DNA of 64,000 nucleotides, from contig NZ_JNJP01000005.1 in NCBI RefSeq assembly GCF_000701705.1, forward strand, positions 85,740 through 149,739. Direction: 5' to 3'. The notes below the pieces were generated by a model that saw only the letters and a list, made by a program, of their open reading frames with translations, was not told the origin of the DNA and did no database searches. Of this stretch, positions 1 through 9,225 are shown in pieces. Source of the stretch: Bilophila wadsworthia ATCC 49260. Its GTDB lineage: Bacteria; Desulfobacterota; Desulfovibrionia; Desulfovibrionales; Desulfovibrionaceae. The position numbers and the translations under genes were made by a program. Each line of letters begins with the position of its first letter. Positions within the stretch are counted from its first letter, which is position 1.

Positions 1-73
1 CTTGATAGCCTTGTGGAGAGGCTTCAAACGATACGTTGAAATTGGAGTTCCATACACGAAAGCCTCTCTCGGC

Positions 74-116
74 GGGCCGTGCCGCTCTCTCCCCCCGAGC
101 GGTGCGGCCCTTTCCG
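74..116 (+). terminator. Probable terminator of a gene left of the window
   Basis: A 14-bp stem (74-87 with 97-110, including two G-U pairs) is followed by a short TTT run at 111-113. It lies just upstream of the RraA-like gene and would end transcription entering from the left. The weak U-tract limits confidence. Confidence 0.45.
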
Positions 117-163
117 TTGATAGCTGCAGCCGGAAGCGGTGCTTCCGCCATCCCGAGGTTCTT

Positions 164-853
164 ATGTCGGTTGGTTTTCGTATTTTTACCCAACGTCCTC
201 TGCCTGATCCCGAATTGGTCCGGGCCTATGGAGCGTTCGCCACGGCTCCGGTCGCGGATGCCATGCACCGGATGTGCGCCATGACTCCGGATGTGCGTCT
301 GCTCTCGGACCCGGTCGGAACCATGTCGGGTGTGGCCTTGACCGTGAAGGCCCGTCCCGGCGATAGCCTTATGATCCATAAAGCCCTCAACATGGCGGAG
401 GAGGGCGACGTGCTCATCGTGTCTGGTGGGGAATCGGGGCGTTCCCTTATGGGTGAACTCATGTTCCGGTATGCCGCGTCCAAAAAACTCGCCGGGATTG
501 TGGTCGACGGCCCGATCCGGGATGCGGATTGCCTGCGCGGTTTTCCGCTGCCCGTGTATGCCTCGGGATTTACGCCGGGCGGACCATACCGCGAAGGCCC
601 GGGCGAAATCAACGTCCCCGTCGTGTGCTGCGGCCAGAGTGTGGAGCCCGGGGACATCATCCTCGGGGACCGCGACGGCGTCATCGTCATCCCGTCGGGA
701 GATGCGGCCAGTCTGTACGACGCGGCGCGGCAATCCCATGAGCGGGATCTGGCGAAGACCGAGAATGCCCGCCGGGGGCTTTTTGATCGTGGATGGGTAG
801 ACGGCGCGCTGGAACGGAAGGGCTGTGAGATTGTCGAGGGCCCGTGGCGGTAG
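164..853 (+). CDS. RraA-family protein (HMG/CHA aldolase-like)
   Basis: The 230-residue product belongs to the RraA/4-hydroxy-4-methyl-2-oxoglutarate aldolase fold. Seen: the central GGESGRSLMGELM stretch, the GPIRDADCLRG segment carrying the Arg-Asp pair that in class II HMG/CHA aldolases binds metal and substrate, and a GDRDGVIVIP motif near residue 165. Start ATG 164 is chosen over an upstream extension because GAGG lies 7 bases before it and family homology begins right there. Members cleave pyruvate-derived 2-keto acids or oxaloacetate; some instead inhibit RNase E. The retained Arg-Asp pair and the neighbouring hydroxyacid genes favour an aldolase/decarboxylase role, which is inference. 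The gene ends 136 bp before mgsA, which has its own promoter. Confidence 0.82.
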   Translation: MSVGFRIFTQRPLPDPELVRAYGAFATAPVADAMHRMCAMTPDVRLLSDPVGTMSGVALTVKARPGDSLMIHKALNMAEEGDVLIVSGGESGRSLMGELMFRYAASKKLAGIVVDGPIRDADCLRGFPLPVYASGFTPGGPYREGPGEINVPVVCCGQSVEPGDIILGDRDGVIVIPSGDAASLYDAARQSHERDLAKTENARRGLFDRGWVDGALERKGCEIVEGPWR

Positions 854-878
854 CCGGGCACCACGGAAAACCTTTTTC

Positions 879-906
879 TTGACTCCGTCCGCGCCTCTCG
901 TATCCT
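879..906 (+). promoter_or_regulatory. Candidate sigma-70 promoter of mgsA
   Basis: TTGACT at 879-884 and TATCCT at 901-906 are separated by 16 bp, about 85 bases upstream of the mgsA start. The match to consensus is good, but no other support exists. Confidence 0.5.
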
Positions 907-989
907 TTTGCAGGAACGCCCGCGCCGTTTCGGAACAGGCTGGGGGGAGGGCGTCGTTCTTTGTTATCTTCTTTTCCAAAGGAGCTTTC

Positions 990-1442
990 ATGAATATCGC
1001 GCTGGTGGCGCACGACAACTGCAAAAAGGATTTGGTCCGGTGGGCGCGGGAGCATGTCAACGAACTGAAAGGCCATCGCCTGACCTGCACGGGGACCACG
1101 GGACGTCTTATAGACGCGGCGTTACGCGAGCTGCTTGGCGACGAGAGCCCGTCGACCCCCGTGGAGTGCCTGAAATCCGGTCCGCTCGGGGGGGATCAGC
1201 AGATGGGGTCCCGTATCGCGGAAGGCAGGATCGACGCCCTGATCTTTTTCTGGGACCCCATGCTGGCCCAGCCGCATGACGTGGACGTTAAGGCCCTGCT
1301 GCGCATTTCCAATCTGTACAATATCCCTACAGCTTGTAATGTCGCCACAGCAAACTGCCTTGTCTCGTCGCCGGCCTTCTTGCAGGAACATCCTCAATCG
1401 ACATACGATTTTTCCGAGTATACCGAACGTTCGCTCAGCTAG
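990..1442 (+). CDS. mgsA: Methylglyoxal synthase
   Basis: The 150-residue product matches the usual size of cytosolic methylglyoxal synthase (about 152), which converts dihydroxyacetone phosphate to methylglyoxal plus phosphate as a bypass of lower glycolysis. Seen: N-terminal IALVAHDNCK, the phosphate-binding TGTTGRLI segment, and SGPLGGDQQMGSRI, which carries the catalytic Asp in GDQQ. Downstream, FFWDPM and the NIPTACNVATA segment are also family-typical. ATG 990 is preceded by AAAGGAG at 978-984. The gene is monocistronic, with a promoter at 879 and a terminator at 1490. In anaerobes this enzyme lets cells relieve phosphosugar build-up and yields D-lactate via glyoxalases, a possible link to the hydroxyacid oxidase genes downstream (inference). 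Confidence 0.95.
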   Translation: MNIALVAHDNCKKDLVRWAREHVNELKGHRLTCTGTTGRLIDAALRELLGDESPSTPVECLKSGPLGGDQQMGSRIAEGRIDALIFFWDPMLAQPHDVDVKALLRISNLYNIPTACNVATANCLVSSPAFLQEHPQSTYDFSEYTERSLS

Positions 1443-1489
1443 CGCTGACCTTTCCCCGGAACGGCGCGGGCCGCCGGGCTTCCCGTAAG

Positions 1490-1529
1490 GCGTCTCAGAG
1501 GGCTTTCCCTGTGAGGCGTCTCCTTTTTT
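1490..1529 (+). terminator. Rho-independent terminator of mgsA
   Basis: An imperfect 13-bp stem around a CTTT loop (AGGG-CTTT-CCCT core) is followed by CTCCTTTTTTG at 1520-1530. It begins 48 bp after the mgsA stop. Confidence 0.75.
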
Positions 1530-2313
1530 GCGAGTAACAGGGTAGAGCGGAGGCTTCCGGTGTGCCCTTTTCCCTCTGTGGTCCCCGTTCGGTACTAGTA
1601 AAAAGCCATCCGTGGGCACGGCTCCTCGCTATGGCCATTGTTTACGCTTTAACGGACTGGTGTTTACGGTCATTCCATTCCAATGCCGGAATCTTCTCTT
1701 GGGGGGGCTTCCAACATTCTGCCTTTGCGGACTGTATGATTCATTAACTTATGAATATTCAACGAAAAAAGAATTGTAGAACATCACTGTTTTATTTTTA
1801 TCTCATAATCATAAATATTATGTTACTTTTTATCCATAGCTCTCAAGCCGAACCTAACCCAAACCGCAACAATACAGTAACGCATGGCCCTCGACCGAAA
1901 TGTTCCCCTCATGTCCGCCCTGTACCGACCCCATCCTAATGGGATACCTTGTTCATTGTTGGGGCAACGTCCCGGAGCATTCAATTGTCTTTTATCGGTT
2001 GTAATGGAAGAAAAATTTTTTTCAGTACGTTCCGTGCCCGGTTTACCCCGAGCGCCCGTGTTCCGATCGGATCCAGAGGCCTTTTCTCCCTCCCCTTTAA
2101 ACTACAATATATTGCCATAAAAATACTTTTCGTGGATATTTGCTTTCTCTCCGCTGGCGGTGTTGCGGAAAAGGGCGCTTGCCCAGACGGTGGGGAACGT
2201 CCTATGTAGTGTGGCAACCCCATGCAATTCCCATTGTCCCCGTGACGGAGCACGCCGCGCCCACCGGGGCCAGGTTACCGATTTTTCCGGCGCACGCCGA
2301 CAAGGAGCAGGCA
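1530..2313. other. Non-coding gap, AT-rich in the middle
   Basis: No open frame here shows a ribosome site or recognisable protein. Bases 1740-1870 and 1990-2140 are distinctly AT-rich against the GC-rich flanks and probably hold the promoter region of the glcD-like gene. I see no clear -35/-10 pair. Confidence 0.5.
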
Positions 2314-3690
2314 ATGAATGCAGCAAAACCGGCCCTCACGCCGGAACAGCGTTCTTTTCTCGAAGCGCTTTTCAAGGATGACGCGGCGTTCGAGGAAGAC
2401 GCGCTGCGTGTATACGCGTCGGACGCCAGCCTCAGGAGAGGCCCCGTGCTGGCGATGGTGCGCCCCCGTACGGTCGAACAGGTGCGGGAACTGATGCGCT
2501 GGGCCGAGGTCGAACGCATCCCTATCCATCCACGCGGGCGGGGAACCAGCCTTTCCGGGGGGTGCGTGCCCACCAGGGCGGGGGTGGTTGTGTCCATGCT
2601 CGGCATGGATCGCATCCTTGATATTTCCAGTGAAGATTTTGTGGCGGTCATCGAGCCGGGCGTCAACACGCTGGCCTTTCAGCAGGCCTGCGAACAAAAG
2701 GGGTTGTTTTACCCGCCCGATCCCGCCAGTGGTAAGGCCACGTCCGTGGGTGGTAACGTGATGACCTGCGCCGGGGGCCTCCGCGCGGTCAAGTACGGGG
2801 TCACGCGGGACTACGTGCTCGGCATGGAGGCCGTCCTCCCCGGCGGGAAGCTGCTCAAACTCGGCGGGCGGACCCACAAGGACGTGATCGGGCTGGATAT
2901 CTCCCGTATGTTCGTGGGCAGCGAGGGCACGCTCGGCATTGTCACCAAGCTGTATTTGAAACTCCTTCCCAAGCCCGAATCCTCGGCGTCGGTCCTTGTC
3001 GGCTACCCCTCGCTCGACGCGGCGCTTTCCTCCATGAGCAAGGTCTTCGCCGCGGGCATCCTGCCCTGTGCCGTGGAATTCATGAACGAAACCGTACTGG
3101 AAATCCTGTGCAGAACCGGCGACGTGCCGTGGCCGGATACGGTCAGATCGCTGCTGCTCTTCCAGGTGGACGGCAGCAGGGAGACGGTGCCGCTGGAAAA
3201 CGCCCGCCTCGCCGCACAGCTTGACGACGCGCTTTGGAGTATGCAGGGCGTCGGAAAGGAAGAGGAAGATCGGCTCTGGGCATTTCGTCGCCGGGTCAGC
3301 TCCTCAGCCTATGTGCTCGGCCCGGATCGCATTGGCGGGGATATGGCCGTGCCGCGCGGTTCGCTCCTCAAGGCCGTGCGTCGTTTCGAGGCTATCGCCG
3401 CCAGTCACGGCAAGCGCCTCATCGGTTTTGGGCACGCCGGAGACGGCAATATCCACGCCAACCTGCATTACGACGCGTCCGACCCCGACGACGCGCGGCG
3501 CACGGCGGCGGCCCATCACGAGCTTGATGACGCAGCGCTCGAATTCGGCGGGAGCCTTTCCGGTGAGCACGGAGGCGGCTGCCTCAAGGATGTGGGCAAG
3601 CAGCTCGGCGCTGACGAGCTTGAAGCTATGCGTGCGGTCCGCCGCCTGTTCGATCCCCAAGGAATCCTCAATCCCGGCAAGGGCTACTGA
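2314..3690 (+). CDS. FAD-linked 2-hydroxyacid oxidase subunit (GlcD/D-lactate dehydrogenase family)
   Basis: The 458-residue flavoprotein resembles GlcD and D-lactate dehydrogenases, which oxidise glycolate or D-2-hydroxyacids at the membrane face. Seen: an N-terminal PCMH-type FAD domain with PRGRGTSLSGG (about residue 70) and GSEGTLGIVTK (about 208), and a C-terminal FAD-oxidase domain with GFGHAGDGNIHANLH, SGEHGGG and the terminal LNPGKGY typical of the family. ATG 2314 follows AAGGAG at 2302. The GlcF-like Fe-S subunit lies 252 bp downstream and a LarA-family protein follows, so the trio probably handles one 2-hydroxyacid in both enantiomers. Which acid (lactate, glycolate, 2-hydroxyglutarate, sulfolactate) cannot be read from sequence. 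Confidence 0.9.
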   Translation: MNAAKPALTPEQRSFLEALFKDDAAFEEDALRVYASDASLRRGPVLAMVRPRTVEQVRELMRWAEVERIPIHPRGRGTSLSGGCVPTRAGVVVSMLGMDRILDISSEDFVAVIEPGVNTLAFQQACEQKGLFYPPDPASGKATSVGGNVMTCAGGLRAVKYGVTRDYVLGMEAVLPGGKLLKLGGRTHKDVIGLDISRMFVGSEGTLGIVTKLYLKLLPKPESSASVLVGYPSLDAALSSMSKVFAAGILPCAVEFMNETVLEILCRTGDVPWPDTVRSLLLFQVDGSRETVPLENARLAAQLDDALWSMQGVGKEEEDRLWAFRRRVSSSAYVLGPDRIGGDMAVPRGSLLKAVRRFEAIAASHGKRLIGFGHAGDGNIHANLHYDASDPDDARRTAAAHHELDDAALEFGGSLSGEHGGGCLKDVGKQLGADELEAMRAVRRLFDPQGILNPGKGY

Positions 3691-3942
3691 GACCGTACCG
3701 ACAGTAGGGGTTCCGCAGCGGAAAGGATGCGGGGGCGGGCATCCCTAGACAGTCCGCAGTAATGCAGCGGTACGTTCTGGCCGTGAAGCATTGGTATCAA
3801 ATTGTTGAAAGGCTTTTGCAGAGCCGTTTTTTGGGCACCATTAGGCCGGAAGGAGAGCTGTTTTCCTTGCGGGCAGGCCCCGCGTGGGAGGGGGTAACAT
3901 GTTTCGATTCAGCACGGGGCGCACTGCTCCGAAGGATTGCCT

Positions 3943-5070
3943 ATGAAGCGGGGATGTACACAGTGCGGCGATTGTCTGGATGTCTGTCCGATCTTCGCCC
4001 TTTACCGCCGGGAGGAATACTCCCCAAAGGGGAAACGTCTGCTCATGGAGCCGCTGGACGGCTGGGGGGTGGGCGAGACGCCCCTGCCCTGGAAAACGAT
4101 CCGCAGGCTTTCCCGGCTGTGCGCGGGCTGCGGACGGTGCGCCCGCCGATGTGCCCGCAAGCTCTCCACCAGCGAGCTGCTGGCTGATTTGCGTTCGCAG
4201 CATCCCCATTGGACCCAGTTTGTCTGGGATATCTGGATTCGGCGGGTTGGCCCGCTCTGGCCGCTTGCCGGACGCATCGCCTCGTTGCCTTTCCTGCCGG
4301 GCGGTTCGTCGTTGGAAACCGCCCGCGCCCTGTTGCCACAGGAGCCCGCCGCGCCGTGGGTGCGGATCAAGCCCGCCGTGCAGGTGGGGGTGGGGACGCC
4401 TGTGGCTGTGTTCGCCGGATGTACGGCGCGCAACGCCCGCCCCGGTTGGATTGCGCGGGCTGAGACGCTGTTGCGGCGCTGGGGCTATGTGGTTCTCGAC
4501 GGCGGCGGATTCACCTGCTGCGGCGGCACGCTCCACCATGCGGGGCTGTTTGCGGCACAGGCCGAAGTCCGGCGGCGGAACATCGAACGCTGGCGGGATA
4601 TGGGCCGCCCAGTCATAGCCGCGTTTTGCGCCTCGTGCAAACACGGTCTTGACGCCTATGCCGAAGAGGGCGGCATGGAACCCGAAGAGGCCGCGCTGTG
4701 GAAACGGCAGGTACGCGGCCTTTCAGCTCTTCTGGCGGCACCTGTCTGTGAGACCGTGCCCGATGCTCCGGCCCGCATTGGCTACCATCAACCCTGTCAC
4801 TGGGGTGAGGACGACCCTGATTTGTCGTTCCTCAGGCAGGCGTTCCCCCTTATCATGAAAGGTACGGGACTGTGCTGCGGCATGGGCGGCATCCTCAAGA
4901 TGACCGACGCCGACGTGTCCGCCGCCATTGGCCGCCGATGCGTGGAGGGCTTCGCGGACTGCCGCCATATCATCACCGGATGCAGCGGCTGTACGCTGCA
5001 ACTGGCTTCCGCAGCCCCTTCCGGCGTGACCGTACGCCATTGGCTCGATGTGGTGGATATTTCAGTATAA
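3943..5070 (+). CDS. GlcF-like iron-sulfur oxidoreductase subunit
   Basis: The 375-residue product carries two N-terminal 4Fe-4S motifs, CTQCGDCLDVCP and CAGCGRCARRC, then two cysteine-rich CCG-type domains (FAGCTARN...TCCGGTLHHAG and YHQPCHWGED...LCCGMGG...CSGCT). This is the GlcF/LldE/heterodisulfide-reductase-D arrangement, which carries electrons from the GlcD-like flavoprotein to the quinone pool or another acceptor. ATG 3943 (GAAGGA just upstream) is preferred over an in-frame TTG two codons earlier. The 252-bp gap from the flavoprotein gene is longer than usual for a glcDF operon. Confidence 0.87.
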   Translation: MKRGCTQCGDCLDVCPIFALYRREEYSPKGKRLLMEPLDGWGVGETPLPWKTIRRLSRLCAGCGRCARRCARKLSTSELLADLRSQHPHWTQFVWDIWIRRVGPLWPLAGRIASLPFLPGGSSLETARALLPQEPAAPWVRIKPAVQVGVGTPVAVFAGCTARNARPGWIARAETLLRRWGYVVLDGGGFTCCGGTLHHAGLFAAQAEVRRRNIERWRDMGRPVIAAFCASCKHGLDAYAEEGGMEPEEAALWKRQVRGLSALLAAPVCETVPDAPARIGYHQPCHWGEDDPDLSFLRQAFPLIMKGTGLCCGMGGILKMTDADVSAAIGRRCVEGFADCRHIITGCSGCTLQLASAAPSGVTVRHWLDVVDISV

Positions 5071-5110
5071 TGCACTATTTTTATTTTTTTTCGATATATG
5101 GTACAGCCCC

Positions 5111-5176
5111 TTCCCCCATTGGGGAAACGCCGCTGAAACGACACCCGGCGGGAAGGCGCTTTCTCCCCCCAATGGG
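5111..5176. repeat. Two short palindromes upstream of the LarA-like gene
   Basis: TTCCCCCATTGGGGAA (5111-5126; 6-bp arms) and a CCCC-AAT-GGGG palindrome at 5167-5177 lie in the 135-bp gap before the LarA-like start. They could be operator half-sites or small hairpins; nothing further supports either role. Confidence 0.35.
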
Positions 5177-5205
5177 GTGTTCTACCCCAAAGAAGCGAGG
5201 CCCCT

Positions 5206-6486
5206 ATGACAGAAACCCGATGCCCATTGCCCAAGATGGCGCGTATCCGGCAGACCTTCGCCCGTCCGCGCGTTGACGATATAGCAGCGGAAATGCGCGA
5301 ACAGATGCAGGTGCTCACGCCCCTGATCAGGCCAGGCATGACGGTGGGGCTGACCGTGGGCAGCCGGGGAATCCAGAACATCCTGACCATGCTGGAAGTC
5401 GCCGTTCAAGCGGTGCGCGGCTGCGGCGCGTCCCCGGTGCTTCTGGCGGCGATGGGCAGCCACGGCGGCGGTACCCGTCAGGGACAAAAGGACGTGTTGG
5501 ATAGCCTCGGCATCACGGAGGAACGCCTCGGCGCGCCGGTCATCACCTGTGATGTGACCCGCGCCATTGGGGAAACGCCCGGCGGACTTGTGGCGTACAT
5601 GCTGGAGTCGGCGTTCGGTGTGGACGCAATCATCCCCATCAACCGGGTGAAAACGCACACGTCGTTCAAGGGCTGCGTGGAGAGTGGGCTGTGCAAGAAG
5701 CTCGTGGTGGGCCTTGGCGGGCCGGGCGGGGCAGGCCAGTTCCACAGCCTTGGGCAGGCCGAACTTCCCCGCCTGCTGGTGGAGGTCACCAAGGTGATCC
5801 TCGGCAAGATGCCCGTGCTTGGCGGGGTGGCCATCGTCGAAAACGCTTATGAGGAAACCGCGCGCATCAAGGCGATTCCCGCCGAGGCGCTCATCGAGGA
5901 AGAAATCCGGCTGCTGGCGTGGTCGAAGTCGCTCATGCCCGCCCTGCCCACGGACAGGCTGCACGGCCTCATCGTGGAGAAAATGGGGAAGAATTTCAGC
6001 GGAACCGGAGTCGACACCAATATCATCGGACGGCTGCGCATTACGGGCGAACCGGAAATGGAAAGCCCGCGCATCCGGTACGTTTCGGTACTGGACCTTT
6101 CGGAAGCCTCGCACGGCAACGCTACGGGCGTGGGTCTTGTGGACTTCGTGACCCGCAGGCTGGTGGACAAGATCGACCGTAAGGCCACGTACTTGAATAA
6201 CCTCACCACTACGTTCGTCACCCGCGCGTTCACGCCCCTGTGGTTCGATACGGATCGGGAAATGCTGGAAACCATGATGTTTTGCCTGCGGAGCGTCCCG
6301 CTCGCCGAAACGCGGCTGATCTTGATCCCCAATACCCTGTACCTTGCGGACTGTTATGTATCCGAAGCCATCCTTCCGGAGCTGGCCGATACCGGACGTT
6401 TCGAGGTAGTTGGGCCGTTGCGGGAACTGGCCTTCGACGCGCAGGGAAACCTGATCTCGCGCATTGGCCTGCCCCGCACGAGCTGA
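5206..6486 (+). CDS. LarA-family nickel-pincer racemase/epimerase-like protein
   Basis: The 426-residue protein belongs to the LarA (lactate racemase, DUF2088) family. In characterised LarA, a nickel-pincer nucleotide tethered to Lys exchanges hydride at a 2-hydroxyacid carbon with two His bases. Seen: GSHGGGT (first catalytic-His region), NRVKTHTSFKG (second His), the cofactor-Lys region GLCKKLVVGLGGPGG, and a His in QFHS suitable as Ni ligand. All key positions therefore appear present. RBS GCGAGG precedes ATG 5206. Cofactor genes larB, larC and larE are not in the window. Adjacent oxidase subunits suggest it converts the non-oxidised enantiomer into the substrate of the GlcD-like enzyme (inference). 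Confidence 0.82.
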   Translation: MTETRCPLPKMARIRQTFARPRVDDIAAEMREQMQVLTPLIRPGMTVGLTVGSRGIQNILTMLEVAVQAVRGCGASPVLLAAMGSHGGGTRQGQKDVLDSLGITEERLGAPVITCDVTRAIGETPGGLVAYMLESAFGVDAIIPINRVKTHTSFKGCVESGLCKKLVVGLGGPGGAGQFHSLGQAELPRLLVEVTKVILGKMPVLGGVAIVENAYEETARIKAIPAEALIEEEIRLLAWSKSLMPALPTDRLHGLIVEKMGKNFSGTGVDTNIIGRLRITGEPEMESPRIRYVSVLDLSEASHGNATGVGLVDFVTRRLVDKIDRKATYLNNLTTTFVTRAFTPLWFDTDREMLETMMFCLRSVPLAETRLILIPNTLYLADCYVSEAILPELADTGRFEVVGPLRELAFDAQGNLISRIGLPRTS

Positions 6487-6845
6487 GCGGGGCAAGCCGA
6501 TGGACGGCTTGTATGAACGCTGATGCGAGACATCATGCCGTATCATACGGCACACGGCGAAGGTTGCGGCCTTCTCCATCAGGGCTGTCTCCGGCTGTCC
6601 TATCCTTTCCCCTCGGAAGGTACTGCGAGGGCCATCTTCCCTATGCATGGGCTCGGCTCAATTGCCATCTGATGAGCCGGTTTTGCAATCTGCGGGGATT
6701 TCCTTGCCTGCCTGTGTTGAGGCCGGATTGCCTTTCCATCGTACAATCCAGCCACATCCAGCCGCTTTATGCTTCTGCATCGCGGAAACAGCAGGCTGAA
6801 TGGGCGTGGGGCCTTTCCGTATCGGCAACGAGTGCCCCGTTCACT
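6487..6845. other. Non-coding gap between convergent genes
   Basis: The larA-like gene ends and the XRE gene, on the other strand, ends at 6846. A small hairpin with 7-bp arms (6493-6499/6505-6511) sits just after the larA-like stop. It lacks a U-run, so it is at best a weak terminator. I see nothing else. Confidence 0.4.
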
Positions 6846-7367
6846 CTATTGCTGGAAATCTGCCGTGGGAGCCTTCCGATTTTCATATGAAGAGGAAAGG
6901 CTTGGCAGCGTCTTGTGGCGAATCCATCCGAGCGGATTGGACGGGCTGGGCGCTTGCCCGTCCGTGCGGCCCGGATCGGAGGGGGCAGCTGGGGCGGCGT
7001 CCGGTTCCGGGGCTTCGTACTGCGATCCGTACAGCGGGATCCAGCAGGACGGATCGGGAGGCTCGCCGCCTGCGCCGCAGCTGGGGATGAAGTCGGGAAA
7101 ACCGCTCAGGCAGGCCGTCTGCGGCAAGCCCTGATGTTCGGATTTGCCGAGCAGGAAATCGATAGAGGTGTCCAGCGTGTTGGCGATGCGGATGAGTGTG
7201 GCGTAGTCGGGTTCGCTGCGCTGGGCGACGTAGTTGTTCATCCGGGATCGGCTGACGCCTATGCGATCCGCGAAGTGCGCCTGCGAAATGTTCCTTTCAT
7301 CCAGCAACTGCCGCAGACGGTTGCCGAACAGGACGTCAACAACGTTTTCCGGTTTCAAGGCGATCAT
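6846..7367 (-). CDS. XRE-family helix-turn-helix regulator
   Basis: The 173-residue protein has a Cro/C1-type DNA-binding domain at about residues 15-75: LRQLLDERNISQAHFADRIG, then VSRSRMNNYVAQ as the recognition helix, then ATLIRIANTLDTSIDFLLG. The rest is a Pro/Ser/Ala-rich, probably disordered tail of about 90 residues with no recognised effector domain. The start at 7367 has AAAGG directly abutting the ATG, an unusually short spacing, so the true start may differ. It stands alone; its target is not apparent, though a large non-coding stretch lies upstream. Confidence 0.8.
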   Translation of the reverse strand: MIALKPENVVDVLFGNRLRQLLDERNISQAHFADRIGVSRSRMNNYVAQRSEPDYATLIRIANTLDTSIDFLLGKSEHQGLPQTACLSGFPDFIPSCGAGGEPPDPSCWIPLYGSQYEAPEPDAAPAAPSDPGRTDGQAPSPSNPLGWIRHKTLPSLSSSYENRKAPTADFQQ

Positions 7368-9012
7368 CCTTTGGCGTTGGGGCGGAGGCCCTTGCGGGTT
7401 TCAGGCGTTCGGGATTCCGATAGTCAATAGACGATATTCATGTGCAAAACCATGCGTCATGATTGCCAAAATAATCTCTAGTCTTCTCAATTAAGGCCCT
7501 ACCAAACGCCTCGCTCCGGTGTCAACGGAAACGCGATGAAAAGGAAAAAATCGTATTTTTGGCGATCGAAAATCCCCATTTTTATGACGGAAGGGCTCCG
7601 TCTTGCCGGAAAAGAAGGGTTCGACGGAAACAAGGCGGTGGGTGCCTGTTTCACAGGATGCCCCGTCCTGGAAAACTGTACCCGTTCGGTAAATGACGGG
7701 GCCGGGACAACGGATGCCCCGGCTCCTTCATGCTTTTAAGAGAGCCTATGGCAATGGGGGCCACTTGGAAGACGAAAGCCGACGCTGCTGGAAGATCTGA
7801 TGCTACTCCGCATCCCTTGGTATTTTTCCCAGTTTCTTGTTTTCCTCCATAAGCGCCGTAGCGGAAAGCGAGCAAGGGATGCGCCCTGTCGCATAGTTAT
7901 GGACTGAGGAGCAAAACCATGCCCGGTTTTGGGATACTGGCGCTGCGCGGATACGGAGCCTTGCGGCGTGGCGCGACAGGCGGCTCTCTCCGATGGGCTT
8001 TGGCGGCGCAGAAACGGGTTCCTGTGCGGCTAATCTTTTCCCCTACCCGCCCCTGGCCCCTTCCCCGTTCCGTGCGATGCCATGCAACGTTCCCGTCTTT
8101 TGGGATGATCATTGTGAATATAGAGACATATTCAAAAAGGCGTTGACGTAGCCTGATTTTGTGCTACGTATGGCTTAATGCTCTGTTGTAAGGCCATATG
8201 GAGAACTCTTATGGCCTGAAATTACTTCTCTACGCTTCGTTTCGCCTCAGTATAGGGTGAAATTTCCTCTTTTTGCGCTTCATAGCACCTCTTTTTCAGT
8301 ATTTTTACTCGATTCAGCAAAAGAATCGCCCTCCCAAAGCGATATATACGATATAAGGTATGCGCTCCTGTTCCGTTTTCTTGCGAGAACCCGGAACAGG
8401 CCTGAAAAGGTTCCAAGGCCGCCCCTTCCATAGGAGGCTTGTCTCGGCGGTTCCGCCAGATACCTTGAGCTGTACCGGAATCCCCGCGTCGTTTCTGTGC
8501 CCGTACCGCATGGCGGCTTGTCTCCGTGATGGGGAGTCCCACATGCCTGCGAATTCCTTTGGAGCCTCTCCTTTTTCCCCGCGTCGGCTGTCAGGCCGTT
8601 TTCCGTCAGGCGAACGGGAAGCGGGGCGGATTCCATACTGGTATGGGCAGAGTCGGCGGAGGCGGGGCCTCCCGTCCTCATAGAGGTGTTTCCGCCGCCC
8701 TGTTCGGAGCGGAACGGTTACGCTTGCTGGATTTGCCGCAATGGGGAAGGGCCGGGCGCAATTCCCGGCTAATGAGGATGCAACTCATGTGTATCATTGG
8801 TAAAAACACAAGGTATGGCGGGGGTGGCGAACCCAGCGGATGAAGCCTGTTGCCCGATAGGTGTTCCGCCGGTGCCGACGGTTGGGAATTTGCGGCCTGC
8901 GGTCGGAAAGATTCGAGTCGGTTCAGTGCGGCGGCGGTTCCGGGGGGATCGCTGTCAGGGGTACGGGATCTGCAACGGCGGGATGCCGGAGGGTGTCCCA
9001 AGGGGTAGGCGT
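7368..9012. other. 1.6-kb stretch without a convincing gene
   Basis: Several open frames occur but none has a ribosome site with plausible protein composition or recognisable family. The visible structure is at 8140-8260: TTGACG at 8143, an inverted repeat ACGTAGC/GCTACGT (8146-8152/8163-8169), a second inverted repeat (8191-8198/8210-8217), and a possible 20-codon frame starting at 8198. A GC-rich hairpin (GCCGGG...CCCGGC) lies near 7700-7725. Confidence 0.5.
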
Positions 9013-9225
9013 ATGAAAGTCCTCATCAATCTGCAATGGTGCAAAGGCTGTGGGGTGTGCGTGGCGTTCTGCCGTTCGGGTGCGCTTTCGCTGGACGGGG
9101 ACGGGAAACCTGAATATGCCCCCGCGCTGTGCGTGGGCTGCGGCCTGTGTGAGTTGTACTGCCCGGATCTGGCGGTGGAGTGCCTTGGGGAAGACGGACC
9201 GGGGGAATCCGGGGAGGGTGCATGA
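9013..9225 (+). CDS. korD: 2-oxoacid:ferredoxin oxidoreductase, delta (ferredoxin) subunit
   Basis: The 70-residue polyferredoxin has two 4Fe-4S motifs, CKGCGVCVAFC and CVGCGLCELYCP. It would pass electrons from the thiamine-pyrophosphate site of the alpha/beta subunits to free ferredoxin. ATG 9013 follows AGGGGTAGG. Its stop overlaps the korA start (ATGA, 9222-9225), indicating translational coupling. The gene order delta-alpha-beta-gamma is the usual korDABC order. Confidence 0.88.
   Translation: MKVLINLQWCKGCGVCVAFCRSGALSLDGDGKPEYAPALCVGCGLCELYCPDLAVECLGEDGPGESGEGA

Noticed and set aside
1562..1939. Two short open frames (about 60 codons each) in the AT-rich gap
   Set aside because: No ribosome site, no family features, and the codon composition follows local base content.
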